The notes under the pieces: model-generated
The model's input: only the letters and a program-made list of their open reading frames with translations
Database searches by the model: none
Told to the model about the DNA's origin: nothing
NCBI GenBank assembly: GCA_963727955.1
Contig: CAVSII010000003.1
Location: 248,001 to 312,000, forward strand
DNA from: Bog-756 sp963727955
Lineage (GTDB): Bacteria; Actinomycetota; Acidimicrobiia; Acidimicrobiales; RAAP-2
Direction: 5' to 3'
DNA: 64,000 bases
Made by a program: the position numbers and the translations under genes
In this document: piece by piece, positions 52,214-63,723 of the stretch
How the letters are laid out: every line of letters starts with the position of its first letter
Position numbering within the stretch: position 1 is the first letter of the stretch

Positions 52214-52641
52214 GCCTTTCCCTGGGTCAGAGCGGGCGGTCCCGGCGGCGGGCCCACCAGGGTCACAGGTCCGAGCGGCAACGATTCGGGAGACCGGTGC
52301 AGCAGACGGTTGGTCCACCGGGCGAAGAAGTCGTCGAGCCCGACACCCTGGGAGCGGATGAGGTCGAGCACCTGGGAGGCCACCCCGGTGGTCGACCGGG
52401 CGATGATCGAGCCCAGCTCGGTCTTCTCCATGAGGGCGTCGATGTCCACCCGCTCGACGATCTTCTCGACATCCACCCTTTCGACGATCTTCTCGACGTC
52501 AACCCTGTCGATCAACTTGTCCACGTCCACCCGGCTGACGATGGCGTCGACGTCGATGCGGTCGAGAAGGGCGTCGATGTCGATGGCCTCCAGCACCAGG
52601 TTGACCACCCGATCGGCCATGGCCTGAGCCAGCTGCTCCAT
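52210..52641 (-). CDS. Repeat-helix protein coupled to RDD gene, function unknown
   Basis: About 143 residues from ATG 52641 (MEQLAQAMADRVVNLVLEAI); the frame opens at 52761. Six or so nine-residue repeats of the form VDVxKIVER appear in order (DIDALLDRI, DVDAIVSRV, DVDKLIDRV, DVEKIVERV, DVEKIVERV, DIDALMEKT). They predict an amphipathic repetitive structure. Genes of this type precede RDD proteins in actinobacteria, but the role is unknown. There is no signal peptide. Confidence 0.72.
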   Translation of the reverse strand: MEQLAQAMADRVVNLVLEAIDIDALLDRIDVDAIVSRVDVDKLIDRVDVEKIVERVDVEKIVERVDIDALMEKTELGSIIARSTTGVASQVLDLIRSQGVGLDDFFARWTNRLLHRSPESLPLGPVTLVGPPPGPPALTQGKA

Positions 52642-52773
52642 GCGGTTGGCCCCGGGCACCGGAGTCACCGGGACGCGACCTCGTACGGTGCCTCCATCCC
52701 CACAGCTTCCCATCGCCGGGTCACCCGGCGCGGGACGGTGGGGAACGCCGATCGGCACCACCCCACCGGTAGG

Positions 52774-53241
52774 TCAGGATGAAGCCGAGGCCGAGGCCTT
52801 CAGGATCTCCAGAGCACGGTCGGCGTGCACGCCCATGCGCACCTCGCTCTGGATGACGTCGATCACCCGCAGATCGGGGCCGATGATGAAAGTGGCCCGT
52901 TTGGTGGGGGAGAGTTTGGTGAACTTGCGGCGGACGCCGAACTGGGTGGCCACCGCCCCGTCCGGGTCCGACAGCAGCGGGTAGTCGAAGGTGTGCTTGT
53001 CGGCGAATTGCTTCTGCTTCTCGACCTGGTCGGCGCTGATCCCCACCCGCTGCGCACCCACCGCCTCGAACTCGGCCTTCATGTCCCGGAAATGGCAGCT
53101 CTCCTTGGTGCACCCGTAGGTCATGGCCGCCGGGTAGAAGAAGAGGACCACCGGCCCCGAGGCGGCCAGGTCGCTCAGCCGACGCGGGTTCCCGTCCTGG
53201 TCAGGGAGGGTGAAGTCAGCTACCAGATCGCCTTTTTGCAT
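52774..53241 (-). CDS. Peroxiredoxin, Bcp/AhpC-TSA family
   Basis: 155 residues from ATG 53241; the frame opens at 53277. The peroxidatic Cys44 is in MTYGCTKESCHFRD, and Cys49 five residues on is the possible resolving cysteine of the atypical 2-Cys Bcp group. The usual T-P-G-C is changed to T-Y-G-C, so the conserved Pro is replaced. It reduces hydroperoxides, recycled by thioredoxin. A second gene of the same family begins at 63904. Confidence 0.92.
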   Translation of the reverse strand: MQKGDLVADFTLPDQDGNPRRLSDLAASGPVVLFFYPAAMTYGCTKESCHFRDMKAEFEAVGAQRVGISADQVEKQKQFADKHTFDYPLLSDPDGAVATQFGVRRKFTKLSPTKRATFIIGPDLRVIDVIQSEVRMGVHADRALEILKASASASS

Positions 53242-53406
53242 GGACCCGAGGCTAGCGGGACAGGGCGTTCGCCGCACCGAGGGTCACCCCCATCGAGTGG
53301 CCCCGTAAGATGCGCTGCGACGACGACGAGACGTCCCCCCTCGGCTCCGCCTGCAGCATGGGCAGCCGGTCTCGACCGACCAGCAAACAGACAGGAACGC
53401 CGCGCC

Positions 53407-54462
53407 ATGCCGCACGCCATCGAAGCCGAAGCACTGGCGAAGACCTTCGCCGGCAAGCACTCGGTGCGCGCCCTCGACGGGGTCAGCTTCGGCGTCGACG
53501 AGGGAACCGTGTTCGGCCTGCTCGGCCCCAACGGCTCGGGCAAGACCACCGCCGTGCGGATTCTGACCACCATCCTGAAGGCCGACAGCGGACAGGGGCG
53601 CGTGCTCGGTCACGACGTGAACAAGGAAGAGAGACTGGTCCGCAGCCTGATCGGACTGGCCGGACAGTACGCCGCCGTCGACGAGAACCTGACCGGCCGC
53701 GAGAACCTCGAGATGGTGAGCAACCTCAACCACCTCCGCCGCTCCACCGTTGCCGGTCGGGCCCAGGAGCTTCTGGTCCAGTTCGGGCTGGACGATGCCG
53801 GCGACCGGGTCCTCAAGACCTATTCGGGCGGCATGCGGCGCCGCCTCGACCTGGCCGCCGCCCTGGTGGCCCGGCCCACCGTGCTCTTCCTCGACGAGCC
53901 CACCACCGGGCTGGACCCTCAGAGCCGCAACGATCTGTGGGAGGTCATCGAGCAGCTGGTGGAAGGGGGGACGACGGTACTGCTCACCACCCAGTACCTC
54001 GAAGAGGCCGACAGGCTGGCCTCGACCCTGGTGGTGCTCGACCACGGCCACGTGATCGCCGAGGGCACCCCGGCCCAGCTCAAGTCCAACCTGGGTGCCA
54101 CCGTGCTCGAAGTGGGGCTGAGCTCGCTCGACGACGCCCAGCGCACGGTCGGTCTGCTGGCCGCCCTCGGCCCCCACGTCCCGGTTCTCAACGGCACGGT
54201 GGTGGAGGTCACGGTGGACGAGGGCGCCGAGGCGGCCATGGCCAGCCTCCGCTCCCTGGACCAGGAGGACATCGTGCCGTCCGCCTTCACCCTCCGAGAA
54301 CCCAGCCTCGACGACGTCTTCCTGGCCCTGACCGGCCGGCGGGCCGAAGTGGCCGAGGACGAGGACGGATCCGAGGAGGACGGCCACACCGGCGGACGGG
54401 GCCGGCGCCGGGAGCGGGCGGCACGCAAGGCCATGCCGGTGGCCACCGGGGAGTTCTCGTGA
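53407..54462 (+). CDS. ABC transporter ATPase, DrrA-like
   Basis: 351 residues from ATG 53407. Walker A GPNGSGKTT is at 40-48, the signature is TYSGGMRRRLDLA, Walker B is TVLFLDEPTTGLD, and the switch His is replaced by Gln in LTTQYLEEADRLAS, typical of the DrrA group. The C-terminal extension (DUF4162-like) is followed by a charged tail (EDEDGSEEDGHTGGRGRRRE). The stop overlaps the permease start by four bases, so the two form an exporter of unknown substrate. Confidence 0.94.
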   Translation: MPHAIEAEALAKTFAGKHSVRALDGVSFGVDEGTVFGLLGPNGSGKTTAVRILTTILKADSGQGRVLGHDVNKEERLVRSLIGLAGQYAAVDENLTGRENLEMVSNLNHLRRSTVAGRAQELLVQFGLDDAGDRVLKTYSGGMRRRLDLAAALVARPTVLFLDEPTTGLDPQSRNDLWEVIEQLVEGGTTVLLTTQYLEEADRLASTLVVLDHGHVIAEGTPAQLKSNLGATVLEVGLSSLDDAQRTVGLLAALGPHVPVLNGTVVEVTVDEGAEAAMASLRSLDQEDIVPSAFTLREPSLDDVFLALTGRRAEVAEDEDGSEEDGHTGGRGRRRERAARKAMPVATGEFS

Positions 54463-55280
54463 CCACGGTCGTCGCCCCCACCGTGTCCGGCGCGCCGCAC
54501 TCGACCCAGGTCGGTTCGCGGGTCCGTTGGGCGGTGTCCGACACCTTCACCGTCACCAAACGCAACATCCTGAGCTACACCCGGATCCCCGAGGCGCTGT
54601 TCTTCTCGACGGTGCAGCCCATCATGTTCGTGCTGCTGTTCCGCTACGTGTTCGGCGGGGCCATCCACGTCTCCGGCACGACCTACACCAACTACCTCAT
54701 GCCCGGGATCTTCGTCCAGACGGTGGCCTTCGGCTCGGTGCAGACCAGCATCGGCCTGGCCGAGGACCTGCAAAAGGGGCTCATCGAGCGCTTCCGGGCC
54801 CTGCCCATGGCCCGCTCGGCCGTGCTCACCGGCCGCACCACGGCCGACCTGTGCCGCAACGTCCTGACCGTGGTCATCGTGACCATCGTCGGGTTCCTGG
54901 TCGGGTTCCGCCCCACCACCGGTGTCGTGCCCTATATCGCCGGCATCCTGATAATCCTGCTCTTCGCCTATGCCCTGTCGTGGGGGTTCGCCGTCATCGG
55001 GCTGTCCGCCCCCAACAGCGAGGTGGCCCAGGTCATCTCCTTCCCCATCCTGTTCCCGCTGACCTTCGCCTCGTCGGCCTTCGTCCCGGTGTCCTCCATG
55101 CCGAGCTGGCTCCAGGGCTTCGCCACCTACCAACCGGTGAGCGTGACCATCAGCGCCTGCCGCGCCCTCATGCTCGGTGGGCCCACCGAAAAATGGGTGG
55201 TGCAGTCCCTCTTCTGGTCGGCCGCCCTCCTGATCGTGCTGGTCCCCCTGGCCGTACGCCGCTACCGCACCCGGATCTGA
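54459..55280 (+). CDS. ABC-2 type permease, DrrB-like
   Basis: 273 residues from GTG 54459, overlapping the ATPase TGA (GTGA). Six membrane helices are seen, including ALFFSTVQPIMFVLLFRYVF, VLTVVIVTIVGFLVGFRP, IAGILIILLFAYALSWGFAV and VISFPILFPLTFASSAFVPV. Daunorubicin-resistance-type exporters have this size and topology. The substrate could be a lipid or small molecule; no biosynthetic cluster sits next to it. Confidence 0.93.
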   Translation: MTTVVAPTVSGAPHSTQVGSRVRWAVSDTFTVTKRNILSYTRIPEALFFSTVQPIMFVLLFRYVFGGAIHVSGTTYTNYLMPGIFVQTVAFGSVQTSIGLAEDLQKGLIERFRALPMARSAVLTGRTTADLCRNVLTVVIVTIVGFLVGFRPTTGVVPYIAGILIILLFAYALSWGFAVIGLSAPNSEVAQVISFPILFPLTFASSAFVPVSSMPSWLQGFATYQPVSVTISACRALMLGGPTEKWVVQSLFWSAALLIVLVPLAVRRYRTRI

Positions 55281-55416
55281 CCCGACGCCTTCGTCGGGTA
55301 CCCCTGGCCGACCGCTCCCACCTGCCGGTACCGCCCGGTGGAGGCCCGATCTGGGCCCGGCCTCAGGGCGGGCGGGGCAGTTCGCAAGGGCGGCCGCCGG
55401 GGGCCAGAATGGAACC

Positions 55417-58113
55417 ATGGCTCCATCGCCCCCACCCACCACACCCGACACGTTCGGGGCCCGCGGCGAGCTGGCCGTCGGCTCCGCCACCTACACCATC
55501 TACCGGATCAACGCCCTGGCCGACCGCTACGAGGTGGCCCGGCTCCCCTACTCGATCAAGGTCGTCCTGGAGAACCTCCTGCGCCACGAGGACGGGCTGG
55601 CCGTCCGCGCCGCCGACATCGAGGCGGTGGCCGGGTGGGGACTCCATCCCGAGCGCCACGGCCTGGGTGGCGAGGACAACGCCGAAATCGCTCTGACCCC
55701 GGAACGGGTCCTCATGCAGGACTTCACCGGGGTGCCCGGCGTAGTCGACCTGGCCGCCATGCGGGACGCCTTGGCCGAGCTGGGCGGCGACCCGAAGAAG
55801 GTCAATCCGCTGGTGCCGGTGGAGCTGGTCATCGACCACTCGGTCATCGCCGAGGTTTCGGGCCGGCCGGACGCCTACGACGAGAACGTCGACATCGAAT
55901 ACCGGCGCAACATCGAGCGCTACCAGCTGCTGCGCTGGGCGCAGCAGGGCTTCGACGGGTTCCGGGTGGTCCCCCCGGGGACCGGCATCTGCCACCAGGT
56001 CAACCTCGAGTACCTGTCGCGGGTGGTCTTCGCCACCGACGACGGGCAGGCCTACTGCGACACCCTGGTGGGGACCGACTCCCACACCACCATGGTCAAC
56101 GGGCTGGGCGTCCTCGGTTGGGGGGTGGGCGGCATCGAGGCCGAAGCGGCCATGCTCGGTCAACCACTGACCATGCTCCTGCCCCCGGTAGTGGGGTTCC
56201 GCCTGACCGGCGAGCAGCCGGTGGGAACGACGGCCACCGATCTGGTGCTGACCATCACCCACCTGTTGCGCCAGCACGGCGTGGTGGGCAAGTTCGTCGA
56301 GTTCTTCGGACCGGGGGTGGCTGCCGTGCCCCTGGCCACCCGAGCCACCATCGGCAACATGTCGCCCGAGTACGGCGCCACCTGTGCCATCTTCCCCATC
56401 GACGAGGTGACCCTCGACTATCTCCGCTTCACCGGGCGCGACGACACCCACGTCGATCTGGTCGAGGCCTACGCCAAGGAGCAGGGCCTGTTCCACCGGG
56501 CCGACGGGACCGAACCGGTGTTCTCCGAGACCATCGAGCTCGATCTGTCGTCCGTCGTCCCCAGCATCGCCGGGCCGGCCCGCCCACAGGACCTGGTGAC
56601 TCTGGCCGGGGCGGGTGCCTCCTACCGCACCGCCCTCGGTCGTGACCAAAGGTCGGCGACGGCCACCCTGTCCGACGGTTCGAGCACCGACCTCGGGGAT
56701 GGAGCGGTGGTTGTGGCCGCCATCACCAGCTGCACCAACACCTCCAACCCCGAGGTCATGATGGCCGCCGGGCTGCTGGCCCAGCGGGCGGTGGCCCGGG
56801 GACTGGTGGCCAAGCCCTGGGTCAAGACCAGTCTGGCCCCCGGTTCGCGGGTGGTCATGGACTACCTGGACCGGGCCGGGCTCACCCAGCCTCTGGCCCA
56901 GCTGGGCTTCGACCTGGTCGGTTTCGGGTGCACAACCTGCATCGGCAACTCGGGCCCGCTGCTGCCGGGCGTGGCCGAGGCGGTGCACCAGGGCGACCTG
57001 TCGGCCGCCGCCGTCCTGTCGGGCAACCGCAACTTCGAGGGCCGCATCCACCCCGACGTTCGGATGAACTACCTGGCCTCCCCGCCCCTGGTGGTGGCCT
57101 ACGCCCTGGCCGGAACCATGAACATCGACCTCACCACTGACCCGCTGGGCACGGGGACCGACGGGCGGCCGGTCACCCTGGGCGATCTGTGGCCCTCGGC
57201 TGCAGAGGTGTCCGAGGCCATCCGGTCCTCGCTCACCTCGGACATGTTCCGTGAGCGCTACGGGGCTGTATTCGACGGGGACGAACGCTGGCGGGCCGTC
57301 GCCACCGCCTCGGGTGACACCTTCAGCTGGGACAACAGCTCGACCTACGTCTTGCGGCCCACCTTCCTGGAGGGGCTCACCATGGACCCGGCGCCGATCA
57401 CCGACGTGGTCGGCGCACGGGTTCTGGCCAAGTTGGGCGACAGTGTGACCACCGACCACATCTCCCCTGCCGGCAACATCAGCCCGTCCAGCCCGGCCGG
57501 CCACTACCTGTCCGAGCACGGCGTCGACCGAGCCGACTTCAACTCCTACGGGGCGCGCCGCGGCAACCACGAGGTGATGGTGCGGGGCACCTTCGCCAAT
57601 GTGCGGTTGCGCAACCAGTTGGCCCCCGGCACCGAAGGCGGGTTCACCCTCCACCTGCCCGACGGCGAGGAGACCACCATCTACGACGCCGCCCAGCGCT
57701 ACGCGGCCGAGGGTGTGCCGCTGGTGGTACTGGCCGGCAAGGAGTACGGGTCGGGCTCGTCCCGCGACTGGGCGGCCAAGGGTGCCGCCCTGCTCGGCAT
57801 CCGGGCCACCGTGGCCGAAAGCTACGAGCGCATCCACCGTTCCAACCTCATCGGCATGGGCGTCCTACCCCTCCAGTATGCGGACGGTCAGAACGCCGCC
57901 TCGCTGGGTCTGACCGGACACGAGACCTTCACCATCACCGGTCTCGATCCGCTCAACGACGCCCATGCCCCCAAGTCGGTGGCGGTGCGGGCCGAGGACG
58001 GTGACCGCCAGGTGGAGTTCGAGGCGCGGGTGCGCATCGACACGCCGATGGAAGCCGAGTACTACCGGCACGGGGGGATCCTGCCTTACATGCTCCGCCA
58101 GATGGCCGGCTGA
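55417..58113 (+). CDS. acnA: Aconitate hydratase
   Basis: 898 residues, full-length AcnA/IRP-type. 4Fe-4S ligands are in SCTNTSNPEVM and GFGCTTCIGNSGPLLPG. Other signatures are GTDSHTTMVNGLGVLGWGVG, KYGSG-type AGKEYGSGSSRDWAAKGAALL, and the C-terminal swivel domain. It interconverts citrate and isocitrate in the TCA cycle. ATG 55417 follows a 136-base gap after the permease, so it is likely its own transcript. Confidence 0.97.
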   Translation: MAPSPPPTTPDTFGARGELAVGSATYTIYRINALADRYEVARLPYSIKVVLENLLRHEDGLAVRAADIEAVAGWGLHPERHGLGGEDNAEIALTPERVLMQDFTGVPGVVDLAAMRDALAELGGDPKKVNPLVPVELVIDHSVIAEVSGRPDAYDENVDIEYRRNIERYQLLRWAQQGFDGFRVVPPGTGICHQVNLEYLSRVVFATDDGQAYCDTLVGTDSHTTMVNGLGVLGWGVGGIEAEAAMLGQPLTMLLPPVVGFRLTGEQPVGTTATDLVLTITHLLRQHGVVGKFVEFFGPGVAAVPLATRATIGNMSPEYGATCAIFPIDEVTLDYLRFTGRDDTHVDLVEAYAKEQGLFHRADGTEPVFSETIELDLSSVVPSIAGPARPQDLVTLAGAGASYRTALGRDQRSATATLSDGSSTDLGDGAVVVAAITSCTNTSNPEVMMAAGLLAQRAVARGLVAKPWVKTSLAPGSRVVMDYLDRAGLTQPLAQLGFDLVGFGCTTCIGNSGPLLPGVAEAVHQGDLSAAAVLSGNRNFEGRIHPDVRMNYLASPPLVVAYALAGTMNIDLTTDPLGTGTDGRPVTLGDLWPSAAEVSEAIRSSLTSDMFRERYGAVFDGDERWRAVATASGDTFSWDNSSTYVLRPTFLEGLTMDPAPITDVVGARVLAKLGDSVTTDHISPAGNISPSSPAGHYLSEHGVDRADFNSYGARRGNHEVMVRGTFANVRLRNQLAPGTEGGFTLHLPDGEETTIYDAAQRYAAEGVPLVVLAGKEYGSGSSRDWAAKGAALLGIRATVAESYERIHRSNLIGMGVLPLQYADGQNAASLGLTGHETFTITGLDPLNDAHAPKSVAVRAEDGDRQVEFEARVRIDTPMEAEYYRHGGILPYMLRQMAG

Positions 58114-58137
58114 ACGGGGCCCGGCGGCCGAACAGCC

Positions 58138-58830
58138 TCAGCCGGCCAAGGGCAGCACGAAGCCGGCGATGCAGATGAAATGCAGCACGGCCCCGACGAT
58201 GGTGCAGGCGTGGAACACCTCGTGGTAGCCGAACACGCCGGGGGCCGGGTTCGGGCGCTTGGCCGCATAGACCACAGCTCCGGCCGAATAGGCCAATCCT
58301 CCGGCCACCAGCAAGGTGAACCCGACGCTGCCCAGGGACTGCCACAGCTGGGGCAACACGATGACCGCGGCCCACCCCACCACCACGTAGGGAACGGCGA
58401 TGACCCACTTGGGGGCGTCGAGCCAGACCTGGCGCACGGTGATCCCGATGAGGGCTCCTCCCCACACCAGGCAGAGCACGGTGGTGCGGGCCCAACCGCT
58501 GAGGGCGTAGACGGCCACCGGGGTGTAGGAGCCGGCGATGGCGATGAAAATGGTCGAGTGGTCGAGACGGCGCATGCGGCGACGGCCCACCGGGCCCCAT
58601 GTATGCCGGTGGAAGAGAGCACTGACCCCGAAAAGAAGGGAGATGGAGGCGGCGTAGACGGCCATGACCAGACCGACGGTGACAGTGGGTGCCGCCGCCA
58701 CCAGCGCCGTCCCCGTGACCAGTGAGACGAAAAAGGCCACCTCGTGGAAGACGCCGCGCAGACGCGGCTTGACCACCTCGTCGGCTTCGGGCACCGCCAG
58801 CGGCTCGACCCGTGGGTCCGAAGTGGCCAC
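58138..58830 (-). CDS. Hemolysin III family membrane protein
   Basis: 230 residues from GTG 58830, placed two bases after the GATase stop (the frame continues upstream in unrelated text). Seven membrane helices and the family motifs are seen: MAVYAASISLLFGVSALFHR, DHSTIFIAIAGSYTPVAVYA and GYHEVFHACTIVGAVLHF. HlyIII proteins resemble PAQR receptors, with Asp/His residues in the metal-site pattern (RLDHSTIF and HEVFHACT). Their role is not toxin activity in most bacteria. Confidence 0.92.
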   Translation of the reverse strand: MATSDPRVEPLAVPEADEVVKPRLRGVFHEVAFFVSLVTGTALVAAAPTVTVGLVMAVYAASISLLFGVSALFHRHTWGPVGRRRMRRLDHSTIFIAIAGSYTPVAVYALSGWARTTVLCLVWGGALIGITVRQVWLDAPKWVIAVPYVVVGWAAVIVLPQLWQSLGSVGFTLLVAGGLAYSAGAVVYAAKRPNPAPGVFGYHEVFHACTIVGAVLHFICIAGFVLPLAG

Positions 58831-58832
58831 CT

Positions 58833-59612
58833 CTAACCCGGCGGTTGGTGGCTCAGGGACGGCGTCCGATCCGGCACCCGACGCACGGCCCGCTCCACGA
58901 AACGCCGGAGCACCCGCCGACCGACAGCCTCCACCTCGGCCAGACCGGCGTCGCCCAGGGTCACCCCGGCCGGCAGGTCGGGCAGCCACGCCGCGGCCAA
59001 GGTCCGGTCGACCTCGACATGGAATTGCAACCCGTAGACCGTCGCACCCCACCGGAAGGCCTGGTGGGGGGTGACCCGGGTGGCGGCCAGGTGGACCGCC
59101 CCGACGGGAAGGGAGAAGGTGTCGCTGTGCCAGTGCACACAGGCCGGGGCGGTGGCGGCCAGACCCCCGTACTCGGGGCCCAGCATCGGGTCCCGCCGAC
59201 CGTCGGCAGTGAGCTCCACCCGGCCGATCCCGATCTCCGGGGCGGTACCCCTGGTGACCTCGGCACCCAGGGCCACAGCGAGCTGCTGGGCACCCAGACA
59301 GACGCCGAGGACGGGGCGGCCGTCGGTGGCCACCGCCTCCATGAGGGCCCGCTCCGGAACCAACCACGGGTGGTCGCCGACATCATGGACACCCATGGGG
59401 CCGCCCATGACCACCAACCCGGCCATGTCCCGGTGGTCAGGGAGTGGATCCCCCCTGTCGAGGCGGACCACCTCGATGCCGCGCCCGTGGTCGATGAGGG
59501 CATCGGCGATGAGGCCGGGCCCCTCGTGGGCCACGTGCTGGACGACGGCCCACGGCCTGTTGTCGGCGCCCTCATCGCCCGCCGCCTCTGGTGCCGGGCC
59601 CGCCGTCCCCAC
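58833..59612 (-). CDS. Class I glutamine amidotransferase-like protein (GuaA-GATase type)
   Basis: 259 residues. The catalytic Cys is in PVLGVCLGAQQLAVALG, with His and Glu in TVYGLQFHVEVD, and GGPMGVHD in the oxyanion region. It has no synthetase domain, so it is a standalone GATase1 protein, possibly a hydrolase of gamma-glutamyl compounds. GTG 59612 shares its G with the PIG-L stop. It is in a three-gene run PIG-L, GATase, HlyIII. Confidence 0.92.
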   Translation of the reverse strand: MGTAGPAPEAAGDEGADNRPWAVVQHVAHEGPGLIADALIDHGRGIEVVRLDRGDPLPDHRDMAGLVVMGGPMGVHDVGDHPWLVPERALMEAVATDGRPVLGVCLGAQQLAVALGAEVTRGTAPEIGIGRVELTADGRRDPMLGPEYGGLAATAPACVHWHSDTFSLPVGAVHLAATRVTPHQAFRWGATVYGLQFHVEVDRTLAAAWLPDLPAGVTLGDAGLAEVEAVGRRVLRRFVERAVRRVPDRTPSLSHQPPG

Positions 59613-60364
59613 TAGCCGGTGGCCACCACGTGGAAGGCCTCGGCCAACCTCCCCTCGGGCAGACCGGCGGCCAGGGCGGTCCCGCTCATCCAGGTGCGGA
59701 GAAGTTGTTCGAGATGGGCGCCGTCACCTACCTGGCTCCGGTGGGCCCGCAGGGCTTGGAGCTTGCGGTCGAAGGTGTCGGTGGCGTCGACCACCCGGTC
59801 GGCCTGGTCGGTTGCCATGATCCACATCTCGGGGACGGTATGGGGCTCGAGCCCCTCCTCGAGCAGATCGGGGAAGGCGAACGGGTTGCGGGCGTCGGGG
59901 TAGACGGCGCAGATGGCCGCTTCGCCGGCGGCCAGATGGTCGGGGTGGCTGGCGTAGATACGCGACCAGTTCCGTTCGGGCGACTGGGCCACCACCCGGT
60001 CAGGTCGAAAGGTGCGGATGACGGCGGTGATGGCCCGGCGGACGTCGAGGTCGGCGGTCAGGCGACCGTCGGCGAACCCGAGGTAGGTCACGTCGGACAC
60101 CCCCACCACCTTGGCTGCGTCGCGCTGCTCCTCGCGGCGTATGGCGGCCATGTCGGCCCGGCTCACCGTCCGGTCCGAGCCGCCGGCCTCGCCGTCGGTC
60201 ACGATGCAGTAGGCCACCTCGACACCGGCAGCGGTCCACACCGCCACCGATCCGGCTGCACCGAAATCGACGTCGTCGGGGTGGGCGGTCACCACCAGGA
60301 TCCGGCTGATGTCCTCGATACCGGGTCCGGCGATCAGCGGGGCCCGGGGGTGGGGGTCGGACAC
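59612..60364 (-). CDS. PIG-L family N-acetylglucosaminyl deacetylase-like protein
   Basis: 250 residues from GTG 60364, with GGAGG about six bases before it; the frame opens at 60400. Zinc motifs: VVTAHPDDVDFGAAGS and ASHPDHLAAGEAA, the AHPDDxD and HPDH pairs. In actinobacteria this family includes the mycothiol enzymes MshB and Mca. The central ERNWSRIYASHPDH could fit either; substrate not assigned. Confidence 0.9.
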   Translation of the reverse strand: MSDPHPRAPLIAGPGIEDISRILVVTAHPDDVDFGAAGSVAVWTAAGVEVAYCIVTDGEAGGSDRTVSRADMAAIRREEQRDAAKVVGVSDVTYLGFADGRLTADLDVRRAITAVIRTFRPDRVVAQSPERNWSRIYASHPDHLAAGEAAICAVYPDARNPFAFPDLLEEGLEPHTVPEMWIMATDQADRVVDATDTFDRKLQALRAHRSQVGDGAHLEQLLRTWMSGTALAAGLPEGRLAEAFHVVATG

Positions 60365-60439
60365 GTTGGTCCTCCTTGACGGGGGTCGACCGGGGCCCAC
60401 CGGGGCAGGGGGGCCAACCGGAGAGCAGGTCCGGGTTGG

Positions 60440-61687
60440 TCAGTCCTTACCGGGCTGCCAGGCGGACAGGTCGGACAACCTCGGATCGTTGGAGAAGATC
60501 TCGACGATGGGCACTTTGAGACCGATACGGGTCTGGATGCGCTCGACCTCGAGAATCTGGTTCCACTGCACCAGGGTCACCACCAGACCGGCCTCGCCGG
60601 CCCGGGCGGTCCGACCGGAACGGTGCAGGTAGGCCTTGTGATCTTCGGGCGGGTCGTAGTGCACGACCACGTCGACCATGTCGATGTCGAGACCGCGGGC
60701 GGCCACGTCGGTGGCCACCAGGGCGGGCAGTTTGCCGTCGCCGAAGGCCTTCAGGGTCCGCTCGCGATTGATCTGGCGCAGGTCGCCATGGATGGCATCG
60801 GCTTTGACCCCCTCCTTGCGGAGCTGCTCGACCAAACGGTCGGCTCCCCGTTTGGTACGGACGAAGACCAGCGTCTTCTCCGAGTTACGGCAGATGGCGG
60901 CGCACACCTTGACCCGGTCCATCTGGTGCACCTCGAGGAACCGGTGCTCCATGGCGTCGACTGTGGTCCGGGGGGAGGCCACTTCGTGCATGACCGGGTC
61001 GGTCAGATAACGGCTCACCAGTCGGTCGACGGCACCGTCCAGCGTGGCCGAAAACAGGAGTGTCTGGTGCTCCCGCTCGAGCCGGCGCAGGACCCACTCG
61101 ACCTGGGGCATGAAGCCCATGTCGGCCATGCGGTCGGCCTCGTCCAACACCAGTGTCTCGATGTCGGCCACCGACAGTTCACCCCGGTCGCCGAGGTCGA
61201 TGAGCCGACCGGGGGTGGCGATGACCACGTCCACGCCCCGGCGGAGCTTCTTGACCTGGCGTTCGATGTCGGCGCCGCCGTAAACGGCGGCGACCCGCAG
61301 GCCGGCCTCGACGGCCAGTGGCTCGAGCACCTCGCTGACCTGGACGGCCAGCTCGCGAGTGGGTACCAGCACCAGGGCCCGGGGGCGGCCGGGTCGGGTG
61401 GCCGGAGCAGCCATGGTTCGTTGCAGGAGGGGCACGCCGAAGGCCAGGGTCTTGCCCGAACCGGTCTTGGCCTTGCCGCACACGTCCCGCCCGGCCAGGG
61501 CGTCGGCCACCGTCATGGACTGGATGGCGAAGGTGGTGGTGATGCCCTGGGCCGAAAGGGCCTTGACCAGGGCCGGATCGACGCCCAGCGAGGCGAAGGT
61601 CGGGGATCCGGCAGGGTTGTCCTCGCTGGCCACGGCCAGGTCGGGACGGTCGACGATCCGGTCTGACGGATCGATCACGGTTGTCAT
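60440..61687 (-). CDS. DEAD-box RNA helicase
   Basis: 415 residues from ATG 61687; the frame opens at 61900 in unrelated sequence. Q motif: GITTTFAIQSMTV. Motif I: CGKAKTGSGKT (70-80). Motif II: VLDEADRMADMG. Motif III: LLFSATLDG. Motif VI: HRSGRTARAGEAG. Short C-terminal tail. It unwinds short RNA duplexes, probably in RNA processing or ribosome assembly. It is a single gene between thiC and the PIG-L cluster. Confidence 0.95.
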   Translation of the reverse strand: MTTVIDPSDRIVDRPDLAVASEDNPAGSPTFASLGVDPALVKALSAQGITTTFAIQSMTVADALAGRDVCGKAKTGSGKTLAFGVPLLQRTMAAPATRPGRPRALVLVPTRELAVQVSEVLEPLAVEAGLRVAAVYGGADIERQVKKLRRGVDVVIATPGRLIDLGDRGELSVADIETLVLDEADRMADMGFMPQVEWVLRRLEREHQTLLFSATLDGAVDRLVSRYLTDPVMHEVASPRTTVDAMEHRFLEVHQMDRVKVCAAICRNSEKTLVFVRTKRGADRLVEQLRKEGVKADAIHGDLRQINRERTLKAFGDGKLPALVATDVAARGLDIDMVDVVVHYDPPEDHKAYLHRSGRTARAGEAGLVVTLVQWNQILEVERIQTRIGLKVPIVEIFSNDPRLSDLSAWQPGKD

Positions 61688-61920
61688 GGGTAAAAAACTC
61701 ACTCTCTGTCTGTTGTTGACGGCCGCTGGGCGACCGTCGGCATCCGTGCAAGTCACGAAAGCCGGTTGGGCCCGCCTCGGGCCATCATTCCGCCCGCCAT
61801 GCGGTCCGGAAACAACAGAGGTGAGGAAGACCCCGGCAGGGGACTGGATGCCCCGCGCCGAACTCCAGTGTACCCGCCTTCGCCGCTCACACCAGGTCAA
61901 ACAGGGCGGAGCCCTGTCGG
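61688..61920. other. 233-bp intergenic region between thiC and the helicase gene
   Basis: No gene or strong hairpin recognised. It should hold the promoter of the helicase gene. Confidence 0.45.
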
Positions 61921-63714
<1,794 letters not shown>

Positions 63715-63723
63715 GTGAAGGTC

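Noticed and set aside
53310..55280. 656-residue open frame across the ABC operon
   Set aside because: Only its last 273 residues are the permease; the first part is an out-of-frame reading of the ATPase gene.
55363..57837. 824-residue open frame antisense to aconitase
   Set aside because: It mirrors the aconitase gene, is Gly/His/Val-rich with no family motif, and arises from high GC third positions.
58831..59367. Upstream extension of the hemolysin III frame
   Set aside because: It overlaps the GATase gene in another frame; the GTG at 58830 gives a family-length protein.
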